Shown here one piece after another: positions 45,831 to 54,302 of a stretch of 64,000 bases of DNA. The notes below the pieces were generated by a model. That model was given only the letters and a program-made list of their open reading frames with translations, was not told the origin of the DNA and ran no database searches. The stretch's first letter is position 1, and each line of letters begins with the position of its first letter. This DNA comes from Sulfitobacter sp. THAF37 (GTDB taxonomy: Bacteria > Pseudomonadota > Alphaproteobacteria > Rhodobacterales > Rhodobacteraceae), in assembly GCF_009363555.1 (NCBI RefSeq), contig NZ_CP045372.1, positions 806,001 through 870,000 of the forward strand, written 5' to 3'. The translations under genes were made by a program, and so were the position numbers.

Positions 45831-46703
45831 TCAGCTCCGGACAAGCTTTTCGTAGCTGTCCGCGATGTCGCGGGTCATTGCCCCGACCTCGAACGTATAG
45901 TCGCCGATCTGTCCTACCGGGGTCACTTCGGCGGCGGTGCCGGTCAGCCAGCACTGCTCGAATCCTTCCAGCTCCTCCGGCATGATGTGGCGTTCGTGCA
46001 CTGTGATGCCCTTGTCCTTCAGCATGCCGATCACCGTCTGTCGGGTGATGCCGTTGAGAAAGCAGTCGGCGTCGGGCGTGTGGACCTCTCCGTCCTTGAC
46101 GAAGAAGATGTTGGCGCCCGTCGCCTCGGCCACGTAGCCGCGGTAATCCATGAACAGCGCGTCCGAGCAACCCTTCGCCTCTGCCGCATGTTTCGACATG
46201 GTGCAGATCATGTAGAGGCCCGCCGCCTTGGCATGAACGGGGATCGTCTCGGGGCTGGGGCGCTTCCACTTGGAGATATCGAGCTTTGCGCCATTCATCT
46301 TGGCATCGCCGTAGTAGGCACCCCAGGCCCATGCGGCGATTGCCAGACGCACGGGATTGCGAGCCGATGCCACGCCCATATCCTCACCCACACCCCGCCA
46401 GGCCACTGCCCGGACATAGGCATCTTCAAGGCCGGAGGCCTTCAGAACCTCGGCCTTCGCTGCCTCTATTTCGTCCACCGAATAGGGAATTTCAAAGTCG
46501 ATCATCCGGGCAGAGCGGATCAGCCGCTCCGAATGTTCGCGGCTCTTGAAAATCTTGCCGCCATAGGCGCGTTCACCTTCGAACACGGAAGAGGCGTAAT
46601 GCATGGCATGGGTCAGCACATGGACATTGGCCTCGCGCCAGTCGACCATCTTGCCATCCATCCAGATGTGACCGTCCCGGTCATCATAGGCACCTACCAC
46701 CAT
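45831..46703 (-). CDS. ilvE: Branched-chain amino acid aminotransferase
   Basis: The product is 290 aa from ATG 46703, which has GTGGAG seven bases upstream; an in-frame ATG at 46736 is less likely. It is a class IV PLP aminotransferase that performs the last step of Leu, Ile and Val synthesis. Features are the N-terminal WMDGKMVDWREANVHVLTHAMHY, EGERAYGG, the substrate/PLP loop AEATGANIFFVKDGEVHTP (about residue 195) and CWLTGTAAEVTPVGQI (about 255). It is divergent from petP across a region with inverted repeats. Confidence 0.93.
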   Translation of the reverse strand: MVVGAYDDRDGHIWMDGKMVDWREANVHVLTHAMHYASSVFEGERAYGGKIFKSREHSERLIRSARMIDFEIPYSVDEIEAAKAEVLKASGLEDAYVRAVAWRGVGEDMGVASARNPVRLAIAAWAWGAYYGDAKMNGAKLDISKWKRPSPETIPVHAKAAGLYMICTMSKHAAEAKGCSDALFMDYRGYVAEATGANIFFVKDGEVHTPDADCFLNGITRQTVIGMLKDKGITVHERHIMPEELEGFEQCWLTGTAAEVTPVGQIGDYTFEVGAMTRDIADSYEKLVRS

Positions 46704-46726
46704 ATCTTCACTCCACGATTGAGAAA

Positions 46727-46777
46727 TGTTGCGCAAACAGTGTCAGTATCGGACACATTCTGTCGCAAAAGTTGCGA
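46727..46777. promoter_or_regulatory. Paired inverted repeats between ilvE and petP
   Basis: TGTTGCGCAAACA (46727-46739) contains the palindrome TTGCGCAA. Near it TCGCAAAAGTTGCGA (46763-46777) has perfect 6-bp arms around AAG. A third short repeat, GTGTC-7-GACAC, lies between at 46740-46756. TTGC/GCAA half-sites are typical of MarR-family operators, and the region lies between divergent ilvE and the MarR-type petP, so autoregulation is plausible. Confidence 0.55.
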
Positions 46778-46850
46778 TTCCCTACCGTTTCACTCTTGGA
46801 GTGTCAACAACGCTGACGTAATGTCGTCGCCCAAAGGCAAGAGGTGTAAC

Positions 46851-47363
46851 ATGGCGGACGGACGCGCCCCAGCAGGTAGCGGCGGCGAGAACCTTCTGTT
46901 TCTGACGGACGAACAGCTGCGGCAAGGCAGTGAGGCGATGTTCTTTGCCTACCGCGGCTTCACCGCAGACCCCGACCGCATTCTGATGGACCTGGCCTAC
47001 GGCCGCGCCCACCACAGGGCGATCCACTTCATCAACCGGGCCCCCGGCACCACGGTGAACAACCTGCTCAACATTCTCGGAGTTACAAAACAGTCACTCA
47101 ACCGTGTCTTGCGCAGTCTGATCGCCGATGGTCTGGTTGAAAGCAGGGTAGGACGAAATGACAAGCGCGAACGCCATCTGTATCTTACCGAAGACGGTCA
47201 GACGCTGGAGCGGCAGCTGTCCGACGCCCAGCGCGCCCGGCTGCGCGCGGCCTACAGAGAGGCGGGACCGGAGGCTGTCGCGGGGTTCCGCAGGGTGTTG
47301 GAGGCAATGATGGACCCTGAAATGCGTGCGAGCTACGCGCGGCTGCGAGAAACCGGCGGATGA
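46851..47363 (+). CDS. petP: MarR-family regulator (PetP)
   Basis: The product is 170 aa from ATG 46851 with GAGGTG upstream; the much longer open frame is antisense to ilvE and is rejected. A winged helix-turn-helix occupies the middle (VNNLLNILGVTKQSLNRVLRSL, then the wing LVESRVGRNDKRERHLYLT). Its coupling by ATGA to an OmpR-type regulator matches the petP-petR pair of Rhodobacter capsulatus, which is needed for bc1 complex synthesis. Here petABC is about 14 kb away rather than adjacent. Confidence 0.85.
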   Translation: MADGRAPAGSGGENLLFLTDEQLRQGSEAMFFAYRGFTADPDRILMDLAYGRAHHRAIHFINRAPGTTVNNLLNILGVTKQSLNRVLRSLIADGLVESRVGRNDKRERHLYLTEDGQTLERQLSDAQRARLRAAYREAGPEAVAGFRRVLEAMMDPEMRASYARLRETGG

Positions 47364-48061
47364 GCGGCATGGACGCGCATCTGCTGATCGTCGACGACGA
47401 CGAACGCATCCGTACGCTGCTCAGGAAATTTCTGATGCGGCACGGCTTTCTGGTGACGGCGGCGCGCGACGCGGCACATGCCCGACGTATCCTGTCGGGT
47501 CTGGAATTCGACCTGATCGTGCTGGATGTCATGATGCCGGGAGAAGACGGGTTGAGCCTGACAATGTCCCTGCGCGAAAAGATGCAGTCGCCGATCCTGC
47601 TGCTGACAGCGAAGGGCGAGACCGACAATCGCATCGAGGGGCTGGAAGCCGGCGCCGATGACTATCTGGCGAAACCGTTTGAGCCGAAGGAGCTGTTGCT
47701 GCGGATCAACGCCATTCTGCGCCGCATGCCCGACGCGCGGCCGGAAGACACCGCGCCCAAGGTATTGTCGCTGGGGCACAACCGCTATGACATGGAACGC
47801 GGCGAGCTTTGGCAGGGCGACGAACTGGTGCGGCTCACGGCCACCGAAGTGCAGCTGATGCGGATTTTCGCGGCGCAGCCGGGCGAACCGATGAGCCGGA
47901 CCCGCCTGGTCGAGGAACTGGGCCGCGACAGGGGGCAGGCGCAGGAGCGTGCGGTCGATGTGCAGATCACCCGGTTGCGCCGCAAGATCGAAATGAACCC
48001 AAAGCAGCCGCAATACCTGCAGACGGTGCGTGGCGCGGGCTACATGCTCGCCCCGGATTGA
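47360..48061 (+). CDS. petR: OmpR-family response regulator (PetR)
   Basis: The product is 233 aa. The receiver domain has the acidic pocket VDDDERIR (about residue 11), the phosphoryl acceptor in LIVLDVMMPGEDG (about 55) and the conserved Lys in LAKPFEPKE (about 105). A C-terminal OmpR winged helix with AVDVQITRLRRKIE and the final TVRGAGYML follows. It overlaps petP by four bases. No sensor kinase gene is next to it. The petR name is from gene order with PetP. Confidence 0.88.
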   Translation: MSGMDAHLLIVDDDERIRTLLRKFLMRHGFLVTAARDAAHARRILSGLEFDLIVLDVMMPGEDGLSLTMSLREKMQSPILLLTAKGETDNRIEGLEAGADDYLAKPFEPKELLLRINAILRRMPDARPEDTAPKVLSLGHNRYDMERGELWQGDELVRLTATEVQLMRIFAAQPGEPMSRTRLVEELGRDRGQAQERAVDVQITRLRRKIEMNPKQPQYLQTVRGAGYMLAPD

Positions 48062-48194
48062 GCGGGCGGAGAGCGCCGGGGGCTGTCTGCCCCCGGACCC
48101 CCGAGATTATTTTTGGCAAAAAGAACCCCGGGCACGGCTGGCAGCGTCTGGCGATCGCCGTTAGTGTGCCGCCATCTGAACTGAAGAGGCACGG

Positions 48195-48437
48195 ATGTCC
48201 GATACGGCTGTTGACGAAATGAGCTTTGAAACCGCGATGGCGGAACTGGAAAAGGTGCTGGGCCAGCTGGACCGCGGCGACGTGGCGCTGGACGAGAGCA
48301 TCGCGCTTTATGAACGCGGGGCAGCATTGAAGGCGCGCTGTGAAGTCAAGTTGAAGGAAGCCGAGGAAAAGGTCGCCGCCATCACGCTGGACAGCGACGG
48401 CAATCCGACCGGCACCAAGGCGGTCGAAGGATTGTAG
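48195..48437 (+). CDS. xseB: Exodeoxyribonuclease VII small subunit
   Basis: The product is 80 aa, the usual XseB length. It forms the coiled-coil subunits of exonuclease VII with XseA and assists degradation of single-stranded DNA. The FETAMAELEKVLGQLDRGDVALDESIALYERG block is the family signature. It opens the widespread xseB-ispA-dxs order; xseA is not in the window. Confidence 0.95.
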   Translation: MSDTAVDEMSFETAMAELEKVLGQLDRGDVALDESIALYERGAALKARCEVKLKEAEEKVAAITLDSDGNPTGTKAVEGL

Positions 48438-48442
48438 ACCGG

Positions 48443-49309
48443 GTGTTTCAGCACCGGCTTTCTGAAGCGGCGGTGATCGTGGCGGCGCAATTCGACCGGG
48501 TGCTGGCCGGGCTCGACGATTTGCCCGTCACCCGGGCAATGGCGCATGCCACGAACGGCGGCAAGCGGCTGCGCGGCTTTCTGGTGCTGGAGACGGCCCG
48601 CCTGCACGGCATCGGACCCGACCGGGCGGTCTGGCCTGCCACCGGGATCGAAGCGTTGCATGCCTACAGCCTGGTGCATGACGATCTGCCGAGCATGGAC
48701 AACGACGACCTGCGCCGCGGCGCACCCACCGTGCACGTGAAATGGGATGAAGCGACGGCGATCCTCGCTGGCGATGCGCTGCAGTCGCTGGCCTTCGAAC
48801 TGGTGGCGCATCCGGAGGTCGGCAGTTCAGAGAGCCGGGCGGAGCTGGCCTTCACTCTTGCCCAGGCTGCCGGGGCGCGCGGCATGGTGCTGGGGCAGGC
48901 GCTGGACATCGCAGCCGAAACCGCCGAACGCCCCCTGACGCTTGAGCAGATCACGGCGCTGCAGCAGGGCAAGACCGGCGCGCTTATCACCTGGTCCGCG
49001 CTCGCCGGTCCGCGCATGGCGGCGGCGGACCCCACGCCTCTGGCGCATTATGCGCGCGCTTTGGGTCTTGCCTTTCAGATCGCGGATGACATCCTTGACG
49101 TAGAGGGCGACGCAGCGACCGTCGGAAAGGCCACGGGCAAGGACGCCGAGGCAGGCAAGGCCACTTTCGTATCCCTGATGGGCCTTGAAGGGGCCAGAAG
49201 GCGCGCCGAAGAATTGGTGCAATCTGCCTGCGACTCCCTTGACGTTTATGGCAAGGAGGCCGAAACGCTCCGCGAGGCCGCGCGTTTTGTCGTTGCGCGC
49301 CGGAACTGA
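48443..49309 (+). CDS. ispA: Farnesyl/geranylgeranyl diphosphate synthase
   Basis: The product is 288 aa from GTG 48443. It belongs to the trans-isoprenyl diphosphate synthases that extend DMAPP with IPP. The first aspartate-rich motif is DDLPSMDNDD (about residue 77) and the second is DDILD (about 215). The GGKRLRGFL and LQSLAFELV segments also fit. It starts six bases after the xseB stop. FPP synthase is the likely product, supplying quinone and carotenoid synthesis. Confidence 0.93.
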   Translation: MFQHRLSEAAVIVAAQFDRVLAGLDDLPVTRAMAHATNGGKRLRGFLVLETARLHGIGPDRAVWPATGIEALHAYSLVHDDLPSMDNDDLRRGAPTVHVKWDEATAILAGDALQSLAFELVAHPEVGSSESRAELAFTLAQAAGARGMVLGQALDIAAETAERPLTLEQITALQQGKTGALITWSALAGPRMAAADPTPLAHYARALGLAFQIADDILDVEGDAATVGKATGKDAEAGKATFVSLMGLEGARRRAEELVQSACDSLDVYGKEAETLREAARFVVARRN

Positions 49310-49324
49310 CAAAAGGGGGCGGAC

Positions 49325-51253
49325 ATGCCTGACCAACCCGCGACACCGCTTCTGGACCGGATCAAACGTCCGGCCGACATGCACGGGCTGACGGACAGCC
49401 AATTGATCCAGCTTGCCCGCGAACTGCGGGAAGAGACGATTTCGGCGGTATCGGTTACCGGCGGGCACCTGGGCGCGGGGCTGGGCGTCGTCGAATTGAC
49501 CGTCGCGCTGCACGCGGTTTTCGACACGCCGCGGGACAAGATCATCTGGGATGTAAGCCACCAATGCTATCCGCACAAGATCCTGACCGAGCGGCGCGAC
49601 CGCATCCGTACGCTGCGCCAGAAGGACGGGCTGAGCGGCTTCACCAAGCGCAGCGAATCCCCGTATGACCCTTTCGGCGCGGCGCACAGCTCGACCTCGA
49701 TCAGCGCCGCGCTGGGATTTGCAGTGGCGCGTGACCTGGGCGGCAACATCGCCGAAGGGCTCGGCGATGCGATTGCGGTGATCGGCGACGGGGCGATGTC
49801 TGCCGGCATGGCCTACGAGGCGATGAACAACGCGGGCCACCTGAAGAAACGTCTGATCGTGATCCTGAACGACAACGAGATGTCGATCGCACCGCCGGTG
49901 GGCGCGATGTCGAGCTATCTCAGCCGCCTCTATGCCGAAGAACCGTTTCAGGATTTCAAGACTGCCGCCAAGGGCGCGGTCAGCCTGCTGCCCTATCCGT
50001 TCCGCGAGGGCGCCAAACGTGCCAAGGATATCCTCAAGGGCATGGCGGTCGGCGGCACGCTGTTCGAACAGCTGGGCTTTTCATATCTCGGGCCCATCGA
50101 CGGGCACGATCTGAACCAGTTGCTGCCAGTATTGCGCACGGTCAAGGCGCGCGCGACTGGGCCGATCCTGATCCACGTCCTGACCAAAAAGGGCAAGGGG
50201 TACGGCCCGGCCGAAAATGCCCGCGACAAGGGCCACGGCGTGTCGAAGTTCAACGTCGTCACCGGCGAGCAGAAGAAGGCACCATCGAACGCGCCAAGCT
50301 ATACGTCGGTTTTTGCCGACAGCCTGATGCAGGAGGCCGCGCAGGATGACCGCATCTGCGCGGTGACTGCCGCGATGCCGGACGGCACCGGGCTGAACCT
50401 CTTTGCCGAACGCTACCCTTCGCGCTGCTTTGACGTGGGCATTGCGGAACAGCATGGCGTCACCTTTTCCGCCGGCCTGGCTGCAGGCGGGTTAAGGCCG
50501 TTCTGCGCGATCTATTCAACCTTTCTACAGCGGGGTTACGACCAGGTCGTGCACGACGTCGCGATCCAGCGCCTGCCGGTGCGGTTTGCCATCGACCGGG
50601 CAGGATTGGTCGGAGCCGACGGCGCGACACACGCGGGGGCCTTTGACGTGGCCTTTCTGGCGAACCTGCCCGGCTTCGTGGTCATGGCCGCCGCGGACGA
50701 GGCGGAACTGAAGCACATGGTTGCCACGGCAGCCGCGCATGATAGCGGCCCCATCGCGTTCCGCTTTCCGCGCGGCGGGGGCAAGGGCGTCGAAATGCCT
50801 GAGCGGGGGACGCCGCTGGAGATCGGCAAGGGTCGAATGATCCGCGAGGGCAGTCGGGTGGCGCTGCTGTCCTTCGGCACGCGGCTGGAGGAGGTTGAAA
50901 AAGCGGCGGAGAGCCTGGCGACCAAGGGCATCACGCCCACTATTGCCGACGCTAGGTTCGCCAAGCCGCTGGACCGGGACCTGATTCTGTCACTGGCGGC
51001 GGATCACGAGGCGTTGATCTCCATCGAGGAAGGCGCAGTGGGCGGTTTCGGAAGCCATGTGGCGCAACTGCTGGCGGAGGAAGGCGTGTTTGACAAGGGA
51101 TTGAAGTACCGGTCCATGGTGCTGCCCGATATCTTCATTGATCAGGCCTCTCCCGCCGACATGTATGCGGTCGCCGGCATGAACGCCGAACATATAGAGG
51201 CCAAGGTGCTGGATGTGCTGGGTGTGACCAGCTTGGGGGCGCAGCGGGCCTGA
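49325..51253 (+). CDS. dxs: 1-deoxy-D-xylulose-5-phosphate synthase
   Basis: The product is 642 aa, full length. DXS makes deoxyxylulose phosphate from pyruvate and glyceraldehyde phosphate with thiamine diphosphate, the first MEP-pathway step. The TPP-binding region is [18 protein letters not shown] (about residue 155), the transketolase-type [17 protein letters not shown] is at about 365 and [18 protein letters not shown] at about 425. It follows ispA by 15 bases. Its 3' end is six bases from the end of the convergent Nav channel gene. Confidence 0.96.
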   Translation: MPDQPATPLLDRIKRPADMHGLTDSQLIQLARELREETISAVSVTGGHLGAGLGVVELTVALHAVFDTPRDKIIWDVSHQCYPHKILTERRDRIRTLRQKDGLSGFTKRSESPYDPFGAAHSSTSISAALGFAVARDLGGNIAEGLGDAIAVIGDGAMSAGMAYEAMNNAGHLKKRLIVILNDNEMSIAPPVGAMSSYLSRLYAEEPFQDFKTAAKGAVSLLPYPFREGAKRAKDILKGMAVGGTLFEQLGFSYLGPIDGHDLNQLLPVLRTVKARATGPILIHVLTKKGKGYGPAENARDKGHGVSKFNVVTGEQKKAPSNAPSYTSVFADSLMQEAAQDDRICAVTAAMPDGTGLNLFAERYPSRCFDVGIAEQHGVTFSAGLAAGGLRPFCAIYSTFLQRGYDQVVHDVAIQRLPVRFAIDRAGLVGADGATHAGAFDVAFLANLPGFVVMAAADEAELKHMVATAAAHDSGPIAFRFPRGGGKGVEMPERGTPLEIGKGRMIREGSRVALLSFGTRLEEVEKAAESLATKGITPTIADARFAKPLDRDLILSLAADHEALISIEEGAVGGFGSHVAQLLAEEGVFDKGLKYRSMVLPDIFIDQASPADMYAVAGMNAEHIEAKVLDVLGVTSLGAQRA

Positions 51254-51259
51254 GGACGC

Positions 51260-52039
51260 TCAACGCCTGCCTTCTTGCTCCAACAGGCGGTCCAGCCGTT
51301 CTTCGATTGCCGCAAGCCTTTCGTTCACACTGTCACGGTAAGCGCCGGTTTCGGCGTTTTCCTCTTCGTGGTGGGCATCTTGCATGGAGTTCACGATCAG
51401 GCCGACCAGCAGGTTCACCACGGCAAAGGTAGTCACCATGATAAACGGAATGAAGAACATCCACGCCAGCGGGTAAATCTCCATCACCGGGCGGACGATG
51501 CCCATGGACCAGCTTTCCAGTGTCATGATCTGGAACAGGGAATAGCCCGATCGGCCCAGTGTGCCGAACCATTCGGGAAAGCTGGCCGCGAAGAGCTTGG
51601 TCGCGATGACCGCCCCGATATAGAAGATCAGCGCCATCAGCGAGAACACCGACGCCATGCCGGGCAGCGCGGTGATGAATCCTTCGACCACCCGCCGCAG
51701 CCTTGGCGCGACGGACACGAGGCGCAGCACCCGAAGGATACGCAACGCCCGCAGCGCGCTGAACCCCTGCGCCGCCGGAACCAGTGATATGCCCACGATC
51801 ACGAAATCGAAGACGTTCCACCCGTCCCGGAAAAATCGCAGCCGGTAGACGATGAGTTTCAGCACCAGTTCCACCACGAAGATCGTCAGGCAAAGCTTGT
51901 CCAGCAAGACAATCAGCTCGCCCGCCGCAGCCATCGCCACCTGGGAGGTCTCCAGCCCCAGCAGGATGGCATTGAAGATGATGACGCCCATGATGAAGCT
52001 GCTGAAACGCGGCGTCTCGACGAAGGATCTCAAGTTCAT
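51260..52039 (-). CDS. Bacterial voltage-gated sodium channel (NavSp/NavAb type)
   Basis: The product is 259 aa, six membrane helices, one subunit of a homotetramer. The S4 voltage sensor has Arg every third position (ALRALRILRVLRLVSV, about residues 95-110). The pore loop selectivity filter TLESWSMG (about 175) matches NavAb and NavSp. A C-terminal cytoplasmic coiled coil (SVNERLAAIEERLDRLLEQ) helps assembly. The physiological role, such as motility, pH or membrane potential responses, is unclear. It is an isolated gene. Confidence 0.92.
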   Translation of the reverse strand: MNLRSFVETPRFSSFIMGVIIFNAILLGLETSQVAMAAAGELIVLLDKLCLTIFVVELVLKLIVYRLRFFRDGWNVFDFVIVGISLVPAAQGFSALRALRILRVLRLVSVAPRLRRVVEGFITALPGMASVFSLMALIFYIGAVIATKLFAASFPEWFGTLGRSGYSLFQIMTLESWSMGIVRPVMEIYPLAWMFFIPFIMVTTFAVVNLLVGLIVNSMQDAHHEEENAETGAYRDSVNERLAAIEERLDRLLEQEGRR

Positions 52040-52108
52040 TATTCGCGGCCTGCCCTTATGTTTGGTCCTATATGGAGGCAGGCAAAAGGACGGACAAGGG
52101 ACGATGCG

Positions 52109-52717
52109 TCAAGGCAGCAGCGACAGGATCGTCAGCGCCGAAATGCCGATCATGACATAGCCCAGAAGGACATATACGCCGTCCCGTGTGTAAAGGCCGT
52201 AGGCCAGCAACGCCACGGTGCCGCCGCCGATGGAGGACACCATCGGCAGGACCTCCAGCGGCGGCCAGCCCAGCGGGATGATCGCGCAGGCCGCCAACGC
52301 GATCAGGCGCATGGGTCCGCGGGTAAGAAACATCAGGCGCTTGTGGGAATGGCGGTCCAGAAACCGGCAGGGCCCGCGCATCCAGCCGACAGCCTTGCGC
52401 ATTTTCTCGCTCGCCACGGTGCGGCGCAGCAGAAACTGCGGCAACCACAGGCGCCGCCGCCCGGACAGGGCCTGAACCGTCATGATCACGATGATCGCGG
52501 CGGAAACCGTAGGCACGCCCGGAATACCGGACAAAGGTGACACCAGCATGACCGCGACCAGCAGGATGAAGGGCGTAATCGTGCGGTCGCCGAATTCGTT
52601 CAGTACATCTGCGACAGAAACCTCTTCGCCTTCTGCGGCTTTATCCATTCCGTCCAGAAGGTGAGTCAGTGTATGGCTTTCGTCATCCCGATCAGTGGTG
52701 TTCTCGTCAGGTATCAT
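52109..52717 (-). CDS. exoD: ExoD-family exopolysaccharide synthesis protein
   Basis: The product is 202 aa. After an acidic N-terminus (DENTTDRDDESHTLTHLLDG), membrane segments follow: ITPFILLVAVMLVSPL and ALLAYGLYTRDGVYVLLGYVM. ExoD of rhizobia affects exopolysaccharide production and nodule invasion; the biochemical role is unknown. Its start overlaps the end of the upstream epimerase-like gene by 11 bases. It lies just before the polysaccharide region, though not in one operon with it. Confidence 0.85.
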   Translation of the reverse strand: MIPDENTTDRDDESHTLTHLLDGMDKAAEGEEVSVADVLNEFGDRTITPFILLVAVMLVSPLSGIPGVPTVSAAIIVIMTVQALSGRRRLWLPQFLLRRTVASEKMRKAVGWMRGPCRFLDRHSHKRLMFLTRGPMRLIALAACAIIPLGWPPLEVLPMVSSIGGGTVALLAYGLYTRDGVYVLLGYVMIGISALTILSLLP

Positions 52718-53561
52718 CTTGGAGCATTGCCGCGAGGCCGGACTTGTAATCCGGGTATTGAGGAATCCAACCCAACGACCTCTTTGCGTGATCGTTCCGA
52801 ACCTTTTTGCTCTCGGCGTAGAAACTTCGTGCCATTGGCGTCATCTCGGCGGTCTCGAAATCCTCCGCCGGCGGGAGCGGCAGCCCCAGAAGGGCGGCGG
52901 CATGGCCGATCACCTCTTGCGGCGGCGCGGGGTCGTCGTCGCAAAGGTTGTAGATGGCACCGGGGTCAGGCTGTCCGATCGACAACTCCAAGGCCTGGGC
53001 AATGTCCTCTACATGGATGCGGGAAAAGACCTGTCCCGGCTTGATGATGCGCCGTGCCGTGCCACGCCGCACCTTTGCAAAGGGGCCGCGACCGGGGCCG
53101 TAAATACCTGCAAGCCGGAAAATATGCAGTGGCAGGCCCGGGATCGCCTGCCAGGCGGCTTCGGCCTCGACCCGCGCCTGCCCCCGACGGGTGGAGGGCG
53201 CCAGCGGCGTCTGCTCATCCACCCAGTCGCCCTGGTGATCACCGTAAACACCGGTGGTCGACAGATAGCCCAGCCAGCGCAGTTTCGGCGCTACTTCCGC
53301 GATGTCGGGGGCGAGGGCATTCAGCACAGGATCGCCTTCCGGCCCCGGACCGGCAGAGACCAGCACATGCCGCGCCTCGTGCAGCAACGGGCGCAGGTCG
53401 GCACCGGGCCATTGCACCGGCTCGACACCGGTGCGGGCAATGTCATCCAGCTTGTCCGCGCTGCGGGTCGTGCCGATGATGCGCCATCCCTGCGGGATCA
53501 GGCGCGCGGCAAGCGCCCGCGCCGAATAGCCGTGTCCAAAGGAGAGAAGTGTCTTTTCCAT
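52707..53561 (-). CDS. NAD-dependent epimerase/dehydratase-like SDR protein (YeeZ-like)
   Basis: The product is 284 aa from ATG 53561. It is an extended-SDR protein with a degenerate nucleotide loop SFGHGYSARALAARLI (residues 7-22) in place of GxxGxxG, followed by WLGYLSTTGVYGDHQGDWVDE, where STTGVYG is a typical SDR active-site segment, and FRLAGIYGPGRG. YeeZ-like proteins have no firm function. Its 3' end overlaps exoD by 11 bases, suggesting coupling. Confidence 0.82.
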   Translation of the reverse strand: MEKTLLSFGHGYSARALAARLIPQGWRIIGTTRSADKLDDIARTGVEPVQWPGADLRPLLHEARHVLVSAGPGPEGDPVLNALAPDIAEVAPKLRWLGYLSTTGVYGDHQGDWVDEQTPLAPSTRRGQARVEAEAAWQAIPGLPLHIFRLAGIYGPGRGPFAKVRRGTARRIIKPGQVFSRIHVEDIAQALELSIGQPDPGAIYNLCDDDPAPPQEVIGHAAALLGLPLPPAEDFETAEMTPMARSFYAESKKVRNDHAKRSLGWIPQYPDYKSGLAAMLQDDT

Positions 53562-53600
53562 GCAATCAAAGTAACCCAATTCCTCTGCCAGAGTAGAGGT

Positions 53601-54302
53601 TCAGCCCTTCAGTCGCAGGAAATCCATGTACCCGAGCGTCGGCCCCGCCCATTGACGCGACTTGCGCATCTTACCGCTGCCGGTCTCTACCCAGTATTCA
53701 TTTGTGAAACCGGCCTGACCATAGGAACATTCTTCTCGCATCCGGTAGGTCGCGACCCGCTGATCTACGATCTGTATGGTCTCCCGGCCCAATTGGGTCA
53801 TATCGCAGGCAAATGCGGTCGTCTGCGCGGTACCATTGGTGCGGTCAACGGTGATCAGCCGCTGCCCGCCACCGCCTTGATCGTCAAACCCTGCAAAGGT
53901 TGTGACCGCCTCGGCCGAGCGGATATCGCCGCCCAATCCCTTGGTGCCGACCAGCACCCCATTGCGCAGGATCACCTGCAGGTTGTCGGAAGATTGCCAG
54001 ACCTCGACCGTGCCGGGATAGCTGTCGTCCCGCCGTGCGATCAGCCGCAGGAAATCCTGCGTCTTTGTTGTGTCGGGAATCACCTGCATCACGGAACCGG
54101 GTGTCTGGTCCAGCTGCTGGCGCGTCACGTCGATCCGCAGCGGCGCACCACCTGCATCGCCAGCTCCGGAGGTCCGTTCTCTGATCGAGTCGAACAGCGC
54201 GCGCGAGGCCAACAGAGTCGTATCGCCCCCTTCGGGGTTGCTACTGCATCCCGCCAGCGCCACGACCGAGATCGCCGCCGTCAGTCTAATCGTACGCATC
54301 AT
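53601..54302 (-). CDS. yjbF: YjbF/GfcB-family outer-membrane lipoprotein
   Basis: The product is 233 aa. ATG 54302 overlaps the yjbH stop (ATGA). A lipobox (SVVALAGC, Cys at about residue 19) marks a lipoprotein. The YjbF/GfcB family works in group 4 capsule or extracellular polysaccharide assembly with YjbH (GfcD). Conserved pieces are GNGVLVGTKGLGGD-like LRNGVLVGTKGLGGDI and RMREECSYGQAGFTNEYWVE. YjbE and YjbG are not seen here. Confidence 0.88.
   Translation of the reverse strand: MMRTIRLTAAISVVALAGCSSNPEGGDTTLLASRALFDSIRERTSGAGDAGGAPLRIDVTRQQLDQTPGSVMQVIPDTTKTQDFLRLIARRDDSYPGTVEVWQSSDNLQVILRNGVLVGTKGLGGDIRSAEAVTTFAGFDDQGGGGQRLITVDRTNGTAQTTAFACDMTQLGRETIQIVDQRVATYRMREECSYGQAGFTNEYWVETGSGKMRKSRQWAGPTLGYMDFLRLKG

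Noticed and set aside
45762..46850. Upstream in-frame extension of petP
   Set aside because: It lies antisense to ilvE; the MarR domain begins at 46851 with its own ribosome site.
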